This document shows, in pieces, positions 13,301 to 26,009 of a stretch of 64,000 nucleotides of DNA (its first letter is position 1; each line of letters starts with the position of its first letter). Both the position numbers and the translations under genes were made by a program. The notes under the pieces were generated by a model. That model searched no databases, had not been told where the DNA came from, and worked only from the letters and a program-made list of their open reading frames with translations. The stretch is from Anseranas semipalmata (lineage: Eukaryota > Chordata > Aves > Anseriformes > Anseranatidae): the NCBI GenBank assembly GCA_013399115.1, contig VXAA01000861.1:1-64000 (forward strand), read 5' to 3'.

Positions 13301-16300
13301 ACCATGTAAGGTAATTAGGATTAAATGCTAATGGTATGCTCAAGTGCATTGTGACTGCAGCCAACCAGTGCTTGGTCCATGCCAAGGTACGGCAGACTGC
13401 AATAGAGCAGCAGCTGCATTTTACATTGATGGCTGCTTGAAAGAAGAAACCTTTAATTGCAAATGAATTAAAAAGTCACCTTTCCCCTTTCTACTGTTTT
13501 AGAGCACTGTGTAAGTTCTGCAAGAATTATACATAGGAAAACTTTAACACACCTTTTGTGTCATGACTTGTGCTAGCTAAAAATAACAGACAGAGATGCC
13601 ACATCCTTCTGTCCCCATGTTTCTGTGTGGTGGCAGACACTGTCAGGCAGAGGGCTGATGCAGACGTCTGTGTCACATTTCTGATAAGATCTGACAACAT
13701 TAACGAGATTCAGGAACCACTAGTCATGGTAAAAGATCAGAAATGGCTTCGCTTTACTCCTGAATCCTGACAGGAAAAAATGTGTAAGTACTAAGAGTGG
13801 CATAACAGAATGGGAAGAGGCAAGAGGAAAAAAAAAAGGCAGGGGAAAAAGCTAATTACAATCTGCAGCCAATTTGAAACATGTCTCTTGGACTCACTAT
13901 CAGCACTGTGATCAGATGTTTCACCCCCCCTGTAGTGCCTGATAAACACTGATACGCTGTTATTAACATATTGCCATCTAGCATCTATTAATGCTTGTTA
14001 ATGCTCCTTTAGAGGCTAGGAGAGCACTCCCTCTGATAGTATTTTTCCCCCCTATCTGCATCTTTCCTTTCTTTTTTTTTTTTGCTTCTGTGGTCAGATG
14101 GGAATCAAACAGCAAGAGTTTCTTGCTAACTCCTTTTGACATCTCTGATAAGGTTATCTGGGATCCTAATAGTACATCCTAAACTTAGATTCAAAAGCAG
14201 AAAATCATTAATGGCCTCCTGTGAGCAGTGGAGATTCTGCTCTTTTTAAGGCTTTAAAGTTCCCTGCCGTGGATTGAGCCAGTTTGGTCTTCTGACATGG
14301 AAAAGCTGTCAATCATCACAGTTAGTGCCCTCACTAAGCAAGGCATTTCATAAGCCACATGACCCAGCCAGACAAGACACTGAGCAGGGAAAGGCAACAA
14401 GTTGCTTAGATCTCTACGGCATTATTAGGCATAGAGATGGGAGCCTACATGCTCTCAGACATAGGCTGTTTTTCCCCCTACTCTTCACCTTTGCCTGAAA
14501 GGGAATATATCAACAAAGGGAAACTTTAGCAAGAGTTTAATCAAAGCTTCAGGCAAAAGGGCTAGAAGTCTGTCCATGTCTGTTAAAAGGCTGAGAAAAC
14601 TTTAAGGTCTGTTGTCTGACAGTGCTGGCACTCATTATGCTACATTCTGGACTCATTATTAGGCTAAAATGGAGGGTCCGTTTCTACAAAGTGCAGGACT
14701 GGGAAAGAGGAGAGAAGCGGTCCCAGTGACTCTTCCATAAATCAGTTGTCTCTGTTTGCTGTTTGGTTTATTACTCCACACGCATGGCCCTTCCTCACAT
14801 GTATACATGCTCTCTTTGTGTTTGGCTCTTCACACAGCAAAGACAGGACATCTCTCTTTTTTGGCTGCAAAAATGACCATTAAATGAAAGGCAAAGTTCC
14901 TCCTGACAGGGTATCTGTAAGGATCAAGGGGAGATGGTTGATATTCTCAAACTGGTGTTTGAAGTAGAGCAAAAGAAGAAAATTCTTGAAGTAAAGTTGC
15001 TTTGACTTCTACTCCTCAGCTGGGAGCTGTGCTGTCCTACAGCAGCGACGAGGGCTGAGATCAGGGGGGTAAAAAGGCTCCTATTGCTGTGAAGGCTGCT
15101 GACCTGCTCGGTGGCTGTTTTGCACTTCAAGTCAGGACTAGTACATGTGACACAAGATGTAGAACAGAATAGCAGCTATTCTGGAGGACTAAGTGTCCAT
15201 TTAGTGGCAAAAGGAACTATGTGACCAGTCTCAGACCAGCGTGCAGTGAGCAAAATTCCCGATTGCATCTCGAACCATGGGTGTCGATGTTCATGACTGT
15301 CCTGTTCACATGCTCATCCAAGTAGCATGCACAGTGAATACAGAGGGATTTCTGATGAGGAGGATTTTTACAGAAGGTATTTTTAAAGGCCTCTTGTTCT
15401 CCCATGAGCTCTTGTTAGTCCCAGTGGGGAGAGAGGCAAGGGAGGAAAGTGGAAAATGAAGAGGCAGCTAGCTTGAGACATGCTAAAATTGTAAGCAAGT
15501 AACTATGAGGAAATAAAAGCTATCACCAAATGAAATTGTCTTTCAGGATTTGATGAATTCTTGTCTGTGAATCTGACTGAATCTACTTAAAGTACCAACT
15601 TTCATCCTAGTATATGAATTTCCAAAGTTTGTTGGAGCTATTCAGTCTACACCATTGGTAAATACAGCTCCTTATGTCTGAAAGATTGCAAATGGCCAAG
15701 CGCAGAATTGCACAGCAACTTTCCTTATTATGAGCAAAACTGGTTACTTGATGAGACCAATGTCTCTGAGACCACCAGTATCATGAAACCTTGCCAGTAA
15801 ATTAAAGAAAGTTGTACCTCCTCTGCTAAACTTGTGGAAATCTGTAGGATAGGTTTCATGTATGGTGTGCACTCTGGTATTCCCTGCAGCCTTGTACGGT
15901 AAGAACAGTTCACCAGAACAGAAAAATGAGTGGAAAGCAATTGCTACACTCAGTTTGTGTGCTCTGTTAAAAAGTAAGTTAACGATACATAAAGCTGGCA
16001 ACAATACCTAACCTCAAGACGAGAGTCCTCTGGAAAAAGATGTGATCAGGTAATTAATGGGTATATCATAATATAAACGGGCAAAAAGGCTAATTACATT
16101 TGTAAAATCAACCTCCATTCTGCTATTTTCTGATTGCCGAGTTCTTCAATTTGCAGCCTTTATAATACTAGTTTAATGTAACTTTTTGTGTACAATAAAG
16201 AGCTTTCTTATTAGCTGTGCCTTGTCTAGACTCTTACTTGCATGCCTGCCTGGATTGAGTCACAGTACAATGAGTCTCTTGCCTCCTGAAGTCATGTAAT

Positions 16301-19300
16301 TATCTCAGGATCTTAAACTAAAAAATAGGGCTCTTGTAAACCTCTCTGTTCTAAAGAAAAATATAAGTAGGCGAATCCAGTATAACCAGTGTATTTGTGT
16401 CTGTGGAGAGCCTGAAATAACAGTTTTGAGAGACATCAAATGTCTTGTGTATCCTAATAGAAAACTAATTATTCTGGCAATTCTTTCAACACAATCCCAT
16501 TAGGGAACTCTGTCATCCCAGTGGATATTTATGGGAGTAAGTACTTGAAGAAATCTTGCTGATGACCCTAGCTGTTATTACTTCTGCTTCTTCTAAAGAT
16601 AAATCTCCCTGATCTTCCTGGGAGAATAAATGATCCCAATGCTCAGAAGCACTTAGATCCCTGCCTTAATCCCCTGGCATGCTCTTCTGAGTCTGGATTT
16701 CCAGATGCCATCTGCTAATTTATGCCCTGGGTCCTTTGTCCTTGCCTTATGCTTTGTGGCTATGAAGGGACTGAGGAACTACTTGGACTCCTGCATTTGA
16801 AGTATGCCCATTTGTAGAAGAAGACACAAGTAATTGCAGTGTGCTCTGTTAGCTCCTACCTCCAGGATCGTCCTCTGGAGTGTCAGTGTACTCAGCAGCA
16901 CCGAGAGCAAAGAACCACAAAGAGAGAAGCTGCAGATGAGAGACGTTCAGTTATTTTTAAGCCATCTCTGACATATAGGCAGTTCATGTTTATGGAATAT
17001 GGCGCAGAAGATATCTTAAAACTAAAGTGCATCTCCAGTTATGCATATCCAGGACAAACCTGAAGTGAATGATACCCTCTAACTTCCTTCCAGAGCCATT
17101 TTAGTGGCAATCAGAGCAAGCATTTCCTGCAGAAATAGTTCATATGAAATTTATAAGCCTTCCCTTGGGGAGGAAACATCAATTTCCCCTTCTACCTGTC
17201 ATTCTTCTTCATTTATTGAATCAATAAGGCATGAAATTTGGCAGACTTTAAGTAAAAAATGAGCTGTTCATATCAAAGAGAGCCTGGATGGAAAAAAAAA
17301 AAAAAAAGAAAACTGTTAGAATCTAGATCCAGTTAATAGGAATAAAAATAAATAGAAACAGAATCTAAATGTAAATGAACATTACATCACCACTGGCATT
17401 TAAGCTCATTTTCAAATACAGAATTAGAAGCAGATTTAACTTGCTAACTTGCTGAAACTTGCTGTGTGTTCATACGCATAGAGCTGCTTTGGGGACACAG
17501 GTCTGAACATTTTGTCTGTGGCTTCTGCTCCCCAAACAATGCACAGCTGGAAATTCTTACTGGACAAGGAGGAAGAGGGATTATGCAGAAGGGGCAAATC
17601 CCTACTTCTGGTCAAAGGGATAGCTAAGAGGTTAGGAGGATTATAATTAACACATTCTTGCTTCCCTGTCCTTACTTTGTAAGCTGTTGCAATATGACAG
17701 CCAGTACATCCAAGTTAACCTTGCCCCTTCTGGATGGAGTCTGCATCTACCTACTGCGCAGCAGCTTCTGTGCTTCCAGTCATTAATATAGGTGCTCCAT
17801 CAGCTCTGAGGAGGGAGGACCACTACTGCTATGCATTTGCTCATGAAGCCCCATCTGTCTATCAATCTGTTGAGTGTAATTTCCCTGAAATTGCTAGCAG
17901 GAGGGCAATACTCTTTCTATGGGGCAATCCTTGTCTAATCAAAGGCAGCCAGTGGGTCTGCAGCTGAGTGAAAACCTTCCAGCTAGCTGGTGAGGTACTC
18001 TTCTGTCTGACACGGCTTTTGAATATCACACTACCGTGTCCTGCCTTCAGGGATGACAGCTGATTCCCTGCTTGGCTTGCCTCTCTACGCCCTGAAAGTT
18101 CTCATCTCTTACCTCTGGAGATCATTGTTCAAATACCCATGTTTTTTCTCTTTACATCAGGAAAGAAATTGCTGGTAGTTGCTCTAAGCTAATATTATCA
18201 GCAGGTCACTGCAGCTTTTCTGAGTGTCTTCAAGCTCCAAGGGCATTTTTCAAAGACACCCATTCGGTTCTGTGCTCTAACTGCCAACCTGATGAATATA
18301 ATTTTCCTCTACTCAAAGGTGAGCCATTCTGTTCAACTACAAGCGTGGGGTCCATCATTTAGATGAAGATGCACTGATAATATCTGAACCTGGTTCTTCT
18401 GAGCGTGAACTGTGTCCCACACTGCCTATTAAAGAGCAAAGTTTAACTTTACTCTCACTCCCACTAATCCTTTTGTGTAATGTCACATTACGTTTTCACT
18501 TCTACAGCTATTTTTGTAGTTCCAGGTCTTAATTTGCATCTTCCAGCTTCAATTTTCTTTGAAACTGCATCACATTCAGCAGGACAGATATGTTCTTCTT
18601 TACTAACACATAAATACACAGAATTAATTTTTTTATCCCACTGAAATTACAACAACTATACGTTTCTTTTCTTGGAGACACACAGTTGCTCAGAGATTTT
18701 TCAAGTTTAGGCAGACATGGCATAACAAGGGGGATATAATTTCTCCCTCCAGTCACTGCTACTGTAATAAGGCTGCAGACTGACCCCATGCAGATCCTAG
18801 AACTCTGTGAAATCCTTTTGCTAGCCTTTATTCTGCCTGGTTGATTTTATTAGGATGTTAGCACAGAGTCACACTGTAATCAGCAGGAAGGTCTTGTTTA
18901 TTGCTAGCTTGTTTGAAGACGAGCAGAGCATATAGTCCCAATGAGGTGGGATCTAATTACTAAGGTTTTAATGAAAAAACACAGTGATGAGATGTGGTAT
19001 AAGGTATGGAAAACCACATGTAAAAATTCACCTGCACTGTTATTCATATAGAATCAACATATTTTGTTGAAATACAAGACTAATTTTAATCTCTCATATT
19101 CTGATCAATTATCTTTGAAATTCTACAATTCACAGTGATGGCTGGAGAATACCTATTTATGAGTTGTTAATCTCTACTGACACACAGACTTGTTCCTAGC
19201 ACTCCACAGCGGCTCATACCAGCCTTGAAACTCACTCTTGAAGAGTACGAAACTTATTCAGTTGTCGGCTTCACCTCAAATGGCAGATACACATCAAAAG

Positions 19301-19414
19301 GCTTCCTACATTTACTGTTCTAAACAGATATGTTTCCTCTCGAGAAGTCTGTTTTGTGTTTGCTAGCTTCAGTTCAATTCACTCAACGGCAAGCAGATTA
19401 AAGGTGAAAGCATA
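10386..19414. other. Non-coding stretch, no gene seen
   Basis: This stretch is AT-leaning. It contains homopolymers, including C8 at 12,433-12,440 and A16 at 17,292-17,307, and a T-rich run near 14,078-14,090. Many short open frames exist on both strands, but none has matching splice sites or a recognisable domain. An AATAAA at about 16,195 follows an AT-rich segment but has no attributable transcript. Confidence 0.55.
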
Positions 19415-19468
19415 TAATTTAATTCTACCAAAGAAAAAGGTTAGGCTCTTAATTATTAAATGAGAAAG
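19415..19468 (+). repeat. Source block A of a local partial duplication
   Basis: This roughly 54-bp block (it contains TTAATTCTACCAAAG-type sequence and ends ATGAGAAAG) recurs almost unchanged at 22,715-22,769, with about one mismatch by eye. In the copy it is joined directly to block B, which here lies 590 bp further on. Confidence 0.8.
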
Positions 19469-20056
19469 AAGATTACAAAAAGAGAAAAACAAATAAAAAA
19501 GCAATTTTAGCATCAAATTTCTTTCCCAGCTGACATCTCAAATCCTTGAGGTATGCACTAGCCATACAAACTCAAGGCACAATTTGCAAACTGAAAATAC
19601 ACCTTGAGTACTCTCTCTTCGAGTAAGACCTTAAAGTTCACGCACCTGGACACCTCCACAAAGAACAAACCTGCTCAATTTCTTCTCCCTTCTCTTGTTC
19701 GAGATGGCATTCCCATCCATTTACATTGTTACCATTGTTTATATTGTTAGCCTTGTGCATCTTGCCATTTACTGGGGCAGAAGGGCCCCTCCTCTTCAGG
19801 ACATTTAGGGTGAAAGTTCTCTGTGTTACCATTCAATGGCACTCTTCTCATTTAAGCTCATTTCTTCTACCTTCAATGGCCTTTTGGCAGACGACAATAT
19901 TTGGAAGACTATCATGACAGAAACCATAAAAAGCAGAACTCTGATAACATTGAACGATTCCACTAATCCCATATGATAATTTTGCCAAAATTGTAGCACA
20001 GCAGGATTTAGGTTTCTCAGGAAGACTGAAGGACAAAACAGTAAGAAGATGGATGA
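19469..20056. other. Interval absent from the duplicated copy
   Basis: This unique sequence separates blocks A and B at the source locus and is missing from the copy at 22,713-22,860. Its edges carry matching short motifs (ATGAGAAAG on the left, ATGACAAAG on the right), which would fit microhomology at the deletion or template-jump point. The edges do not show a GT...AG intron pattern. No gene is seen inside it. Confidence 0.6.
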
Positions 20057-20150
20057 CAAAGCAGGTTTTTCTCCCTCCTTTGGTCACTTTTAGGAGCTCA
20101 TGCCATCACATTAATGCTTCATAGACCTGGATCCCATGGGTCAAAACCCT
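20057..20150 (+). repeat. Source block B of a local partial duplication
   Basis: This roughly 94-bp block includes CTCCCTCCTTTGGTCAC and GACCTGGATCCCATGGGTC. It recurs at 22,767-22,860 with about eight differences by eye, directly upstream of the CR1 at 22,861. Confidence 0.8.
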
Positions 20151-22712
20151 TTGCTTATGAAAGGCTTCTACCTGGAAAACATGTCAACTTCATCTTGGGG
20201 AAAGCGAGTGTCTAACAGAAAAAAGAGTTACAGGGAATGATTCACTAGATGAGCTCACAGCTCCTCTCCAGCATTTTGTCCAGATGCTTGTCTGAAGCAC
20301 CCTGTCTTCAGCAATGGAGCAGTGACAGATGCTTCAGCAGTCAAAAATTTTGGAATAATTTGCATATTAAGAGAAGTAACATCTAAGCCCTAACCAGGAA
20401 TAATCACCATGTGTCCTCCCCAGGAGGAGGCCCTTCTGCTGTGATACTGGATGCCTTCCTCTGTGACCATCATTGTCTTTCACCACATATTTTGTTTTTG
20501 CTGCCTGATTTAAGAGCTGTGTCTCTTTATCTCTCCCCAGAATAATGATCAGGCCACTGAATCTTTTGGACTTACGGACACTGTCTTCCACAGAGAGGAG
20601 CACTACATGTCCCTAAATTCAGAACAACCTCTGTGGATACTGAGAGTTATACCCTGACTGCAGATCAGCAGCAGACATGGTTAAACAGGCTGGATAGCTA
20701 TGTAGCCTAACAGTTAGTGAGGTAAGGACTCATTGGTGATACATCATGGGATTAATCAATTATTTTATAAAGGCAAGCAATAAAATTGATTTCCATATGG
20801 AATTTTGTCTTACTTTGTTCTTCCTAATGCCACTATCCTGGATCGCTCTGAACTGGGAATTCAAACTTTGCAGAGGTGGAAATATCCCCAGAAATACTTG
20901 CGATGACAACTAAGAGAATCGCTATCTGTTTAAAGTTCCTTCAGTAAGTTTGGGTATAATCTAATTTGTAACACAGTGATATTAATACAAAACTATTGAA
21001 TCAATTAAATCTTAAAGAAAAACTACTTATTCCCAAATCCTTACTGGGGAAAGAGGAATAAATCATCTAATTTCAAGAAAGACTCCTGACAGATAACAAA
21101 AGGCAAATCCATGCAGAGCAGAGTTCAGAAAAAAAATGAGAAAGCCAATAAATGTTTCTTCCCTTTTTATGAAGAGAATTTGGAACAACTGTATTTAGAT
21201 TCATAATCAGAAAACAACATGCAGTTTTCTGAAAAAGAATTGTGTCCATGAAGACTTAGCTTTGGTCTAATGTAATACAGGGTCAGTGTTGTTATCAGTT
21301 ATCTCTAATTTCCACCTCTCTGAATAGATCTTTTCTGCCCAAGAATTCCATTAGAAGATCAGTAAAATGCTGCTTTCAGCCTGAAATCATTATCTTGTTG
21401 CAAAGGATCTGAGACTTCAAAACTAAAGATCTTTTCCTTTCTTATATACCCACCCACCCACACACAAATGCACACAAATGTATAAGCTACTGCTGTTATC
21501 GGAGGAAGCTTTTATCATTGCTGGGCTTCTCACTTGATTTGAGATCATTCAGTCTTTCCTTCCATTTGTTTCCCTGTGAATTGTCATTTCACTGTGGAAA
21601 TGTGTCATCTTTGCAAAGGAAAGTCATACAAGGCACAAGATGGAAGGGAGTGAATAGGGAAAAAGGTAAAACCTCATTATGGTAAACAGCAACATCTGCA
21701 TTCAGACTTAAGTGAATAGTGACATGAAGCAATTTAAATCTCAGCTGTTGAGCCTGCATAATACACATTTAGCAACACAACAGGCACAAACCACCACTGA
21801 CGCTGCTGCGAGCAGAGCCAACATCGCTACAAGTGGGACTGCACAAGTGGGAGTGCACATTTCTGCAGGCACTTTGGCAGACAGCGTAAAGGCAGGCCTG
21901 GCAATCTGGAAAGCAGAAGCAGGCAAAAGCGCTAGGGACCTTTGCAAACACTTACCAGCGATAATGTCACGCAAACACTTAAGGAAGGCTTTGCCAGCTC
22001 CTTCAGACGCTGAATCTTGGCGTTTGTCTCCTTTCCCTCTATTAAGGCACAAAGAAATGTTTTTCCATCCCCCACTGTTCCATTCAATAAATTAGTGAGT
22101 GGCTTATCTGGCAATTGCTGTGTTATGTTCCAACTGATCACCGAGGAGGGTGCCTGTGCAGCTGGCTGCCCCGTGCCAGAGAGAGCCCTGTGGGCAAATT
22201 TAAGATGACACGTCTGGTGATGAGAAGCCCTGCGTCTCCTGAGTGCTGTGTGCCTGTTTGCTTTTAATGACGAATAACTTGTTCAGGGAAGAACGAGAAA
22301 GTTGAGATGACAGATTTTGTAGGAGCAGCACTTTCTGCAGCGCTTGGTAACCTGTGAAATGCTTTGGGGTTGGAAACCAGGCTTGTACCAGCACAGAAGA
22401 CGACCCGCCAGACAGCTATCCCTCTGCAAGGCGCTGGTGCTGGATGTGCTCGGTTCCTGAGGAGCTCTAGGTGAACACAGGGAGAGTTACGTAGCCTCTT
22501 ATTAAACACAAAGACTACATGGGAGGCTAAGGAATATTTGAGGTGATTGTCCCTTATTCTTATACACCTTAGACATTCAAATTATTTTGTCGGGACTAGG
22601 ACTGGTATCTAAGCTGCTAGGGCTTGAAACAAAATTCTTAAAGGTGGGAAGAAGAGGGGAGAGGGGCCCTTGTCTCTCATTTGCCAGAAGCAAGAATGAC
22701 AGAGGAAAAGGA
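20151..22712. other. Non-coding stretch
   Basis: Plain AT-leaning sequence with a short CCCA/CACA-rich patch near 21,450-21,480. A 127-codon open frame at 21,712-22,095 was considered and rejected: it is GC-neutral, open on both strands and lacks domain similarity. Confidence 0.5.
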
Positions 22713-22860
22713 TGTTAATTTAATTCTACCAAAGAAAAAGGTTAGCCTCTTAATTATTAAATGAGAAAAGCACGTTATTCTCCCTCCTTTGGTCACTTTT
22801 AGGAGCTCATGCTATCACATTAATCTTTCACAGACCTGGATCCCATGGGTCAAATCCTTG
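22713..22860 (+). repeat. Hybrid copy of 19,415-20,150 fused to a CR1 5' end
   Basis: The segment reads as block A (19,415-19,468) followed at once by block B (20,057-20,150). The fusion point lies within the shared motif ATGA(G/C)AAAG, near 22,762-22,770. Similarity to the source starts at about TAATTTAATTC on the left and stops at about 22,860, where CR1 sequence begins (TCCAGAGAAGGGCAACAAAG). The copy lies about 2.7 kb from its source in the same orientation. Confidence 0.8.
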
Positions 22861-23320
22861 TCCAGAGAAGGGCAACAAAGCTGGTGAGGGGTCTGGAGAA
22901 CAAGTCCTATGAGGAGCGGCTGAGGGAGCTGGGGTTGTTCAGCCTGGAGAAGAGGAGGCTCAGGGGTGACCTGATCGCTCTCTACAGGTACCTTAAAGGA
23001 GGCTGTAGCGAGGTGGGGATTGGTCTCTTCTCCCACGTGTCAGGCGACAGGACGAGGGGGAATGGGCTAAAGTTGCACCAGGGGAGGTTTAGGTTGGATA
23101 TTAGGAAAAACTTCTTCACTGAAAGGGTTGTGAGGCATCGGAACAGGCTGCCCAGGGAAGTGGTTGAGTCACCATCCCTGGAGGTATTCAGAAGACGTGT
23201 AGATGTAGAGCTTAGTGACATGGTTTAGTGGAGGGCTTGGTAGTGTTAGGTCATAGGTTGGACTGGACGATCTTGGAGGTCTTTTCCAACCTAAATGGTT
23301 CTGTGATTCTGTGATTCTGT
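22861..23320 (+). mobile_element. CR1 LINE, 5'-truncated 3' end
   Basis: This is a chicken-repeat-1 non-LTR retrotransposon, limited to the very end of ORF2 and the 3' UTR. The residual frame gives [23 protein letters not shown] sequence (here [18 protein letters not shown]), the conserved C-terminal end of CR1 ORF2. The UTR shows TTGGACTGGACGATCTTGG and CTTTTCCAACCTAAATGG, followed by tandem TTCTGTGA units (23,299-23,320), the recognition tail of the family. It is too short to encode anything active. The 5' end abuts a non-CR1 segment copied from 19.4-20.1 kb. Confidence 0.95.
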
Positions 23321-25987
23321 AATTTAACATCTGACTGAAGGAAGGATGACACCCTGAAATTTAGTTCTGCCTGATACGGCATAAGTAAATTTTTTTTTAA
23401 AAAAACAGGGAAAAAATTCAACATTTCACAACATATGCATTCTCTATGATTATCTGTAAAGCATCATAGATGTGCTTGGCACTTTACTGACAGAAACACT
23501 GGCAGGTCTCTGCCTCAAGGCATCTATAATTAGAGCATAGCAAGGGAAGATGATGGATGAGAGTGTATGGGAGGACAGGGATACAACAGTGAAAGATCAT
23601 GAAGAGCTTTAGATGCACTTCTCCAGATTTTTTTTTTGTTGTTGTTCTTTTCCTTTACATGGGATATATTAAAAATCTAGGACTGAGAAATAAAAGTTGA
23701 GGACTGAGAAATGACTGAACTTCAGAATTTTTGCCCCACTAACTTTCTTCTGTCCCAAACTGGAACAGAAAAGTGAAGTTTTGAAATCTCTCATGAAACA
23801 AATACATTCAAAAAGGGTGATCTGGAAACAGACTCATTGAACTGCCTTACTTTGCTAGGGGGAAGCATTTCATTCTTGTTTTATCATTTTCAAAAATACT
23901 GCATTCTGACACCAAGGAGTGAAAAAAACGTCTTTAACTTTGCCAGTGTGAAAAACTGGCACCCACAACACAAGGAATTCTTGAATGTCTGAATGTTTGT
24001 TTGTTTGCTACAAAGTTTTGTACAAGTAGATGTTCCTGTGAAGCAGCTTGGTGTGGCTGAATAAACAGTTTCTAGAGGAAAGCAGCTTCAGCAGAAATCT
24101 TTCAATCAAATCCAACTCGAAGACCATACTTCCATAAGGAGGTAGAATCAAGGAGAAAATACTGGGCATAGGATAGTACTTTTCATTAGAGGAAGAATGA
24201 AGGAAAAAAGGTGACTCCAGAACAAGTACCCCTTCAGAGAGGCCAAGAGCATCGGGAGAGCTCTGCTTTTTTTCCAGTATTTGAAGTCACTTTCATAACT
24301 GAGGCAACTTTCTTGGCAGATGAGACAGCAAGGAACTGGCATGTAGAGTAAGATGACTGTGAAAGCAGTTCTATGAATGTCTTGGAGAGCAAGTATTAAC
24401 GTGGTACTAAGCCCTCAGAAACCACTCTGTGTGCAAGCACTGCGAGGGGTGGCACGTTGAACGGGTCTGTGGCACTCTGTTATTGCTGCGGTACTGAAAG
24501 GAGGCCAGATGCTAAGCAGGGGAGCTGGCATTTCATCAGCCCCTTTAAAAGGTCAGAGAAGCAGAAATGACTTGGTTTTGCCTTCAGAGGATGGCCCAAA
24601 CCAGAAATGTCCAGCAGACTCTGCAGTTCAGTGCCGCACCTGGGGATGGATGGGCCCGCCAGCTCATCCTCTGCTACAAAGAATCTGACCCAAAGTTCAG
24701 GGAGTCCCAGAATGCCTGAATCCAAGAGCTGCACACAGAATACTTGGATTTAATCTTTCATCAAACTCTATTTCTGATTTTAGAACTTGTTAGGGGAGGA
24801 CATTGAATGCTACTGCCTTCCTCAGCCTACATGTACAGTACATTCCCACTTTTCAAATGATCTGGCTTGTCCTTCAGAGTCCAAAGGGACGGGCATGTGT
24901 CATCTCCTCTAAACTGGTCATATGAAGTGACATATAAAACCTTATCCAGTCAGTCCTGAAAGGAAATCAAAGAAATGAGCAAGGAGTCACCTTTCTTTCA
25001 GATTCTGGCCCTTCCTTGGTTACAAAAGAGAATAATTGCGATGAATCCACAAGTCCTCTGGGAGCCAGAGACCAGCTACTGACCTCCTAGAGGATTACCA
25101 ACTTCTGATTCCCAACTGCATGCAGGAAAACCGAGCAGGCAACAAATTCCAGACCTTTTCAATTCTATTAATACAGTTCTGAAGCATGCAGCTTTCCCTC
25201 AGACCCATAATTGTGATTTGGAAGTCTCTATCTGTGTCTTGCACATCAGTGAGTCATTCTGTATTTTCCTGCATAGTCAGATTGTTTCTTAGGCAGAAGG
25301 AATGAGAAAGGCAAAACAATTTTTGATCTTGTATCTAGATTCTCAGTAGAAAATAACCTAGGTTAAGCATTTACTTGATTTGCACTCACTAGGATAATCC
25401 CTTGGGTGGTCCAATGTCACTGCTGGGGAGGGGGAAAGGTGCCCGGCTTCAGACAGCGAAGATAAATGCAGTCACAAGAACACATCAAGTAGATCAGTAA
25501 AGATAGTCTGCTGCAGATAAATTAAACCCTTCCTAAATGAGATGAAAATAACTTCCCCTTGGAGAATAAATACATAATGGTTGTGAGGTACTAATGGGAG
25601 AGAACTGTAGTTGTACAGTAAATGCAAGAAATTATTTGCAAAAATATGTGGAGAAAACTGAAGCAAGGGTGTGGAGAACAGGAAGGAGTGTTTTGGGCAA
25701 TCGTAATGAGCCCGTATCTTTTTATAGAACTGTGCTCATCCTCTCTGCTCAGTGTGCTAAATCTCTTAAATCTTCCTGTTTTCCCCCCTTTCCTCCTGCT
25801 CTGTGGCTGTGGAAGATCGCTGTGAAAGATCTGGCTGCATGGGGAAGGGGTTGTTAACAAGAGGACAGGAGAAGAAGCTGGGAAAATATTTAGCTCCCTG
25901 GCTCTGGATAAAGGTAACAAAGAGCTTCTAAAGCACAGAAAAAAAAACAACTGTGAATAAAATACATGTTTCATCCAGTGATCTCAA

Positions 25988-26009
25988 ACCACTTTGTATA
26001 CAAAGTGGT
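25988..26009. repeat. Perfect 22-bp palindrome with no spacer
   Basis: The arms are ACCACTTTGTA and TACAAAGTGGT, exact reverse complements that meet at the centre. Each half carries a CTTTGT/ACAAAG core, the type of core bound by HMG-box factors (TCF/LEF and SOX). That reading is inference from motif resemblance only. Confidence 0.7.

Noticed and set aside
16170..16210. AATAAA after an AT-rich stretch, as a gene end
   Set aside because: No upstream coding sequence or splice acceptor ties it to a transcript.
21712..22095. 127-codon open frame on plus, with a 103-codon frame opposite
   Set aside because: It has no domain, splice support or family resemblance. Both strands are open because of base composition, so it is probably chance.
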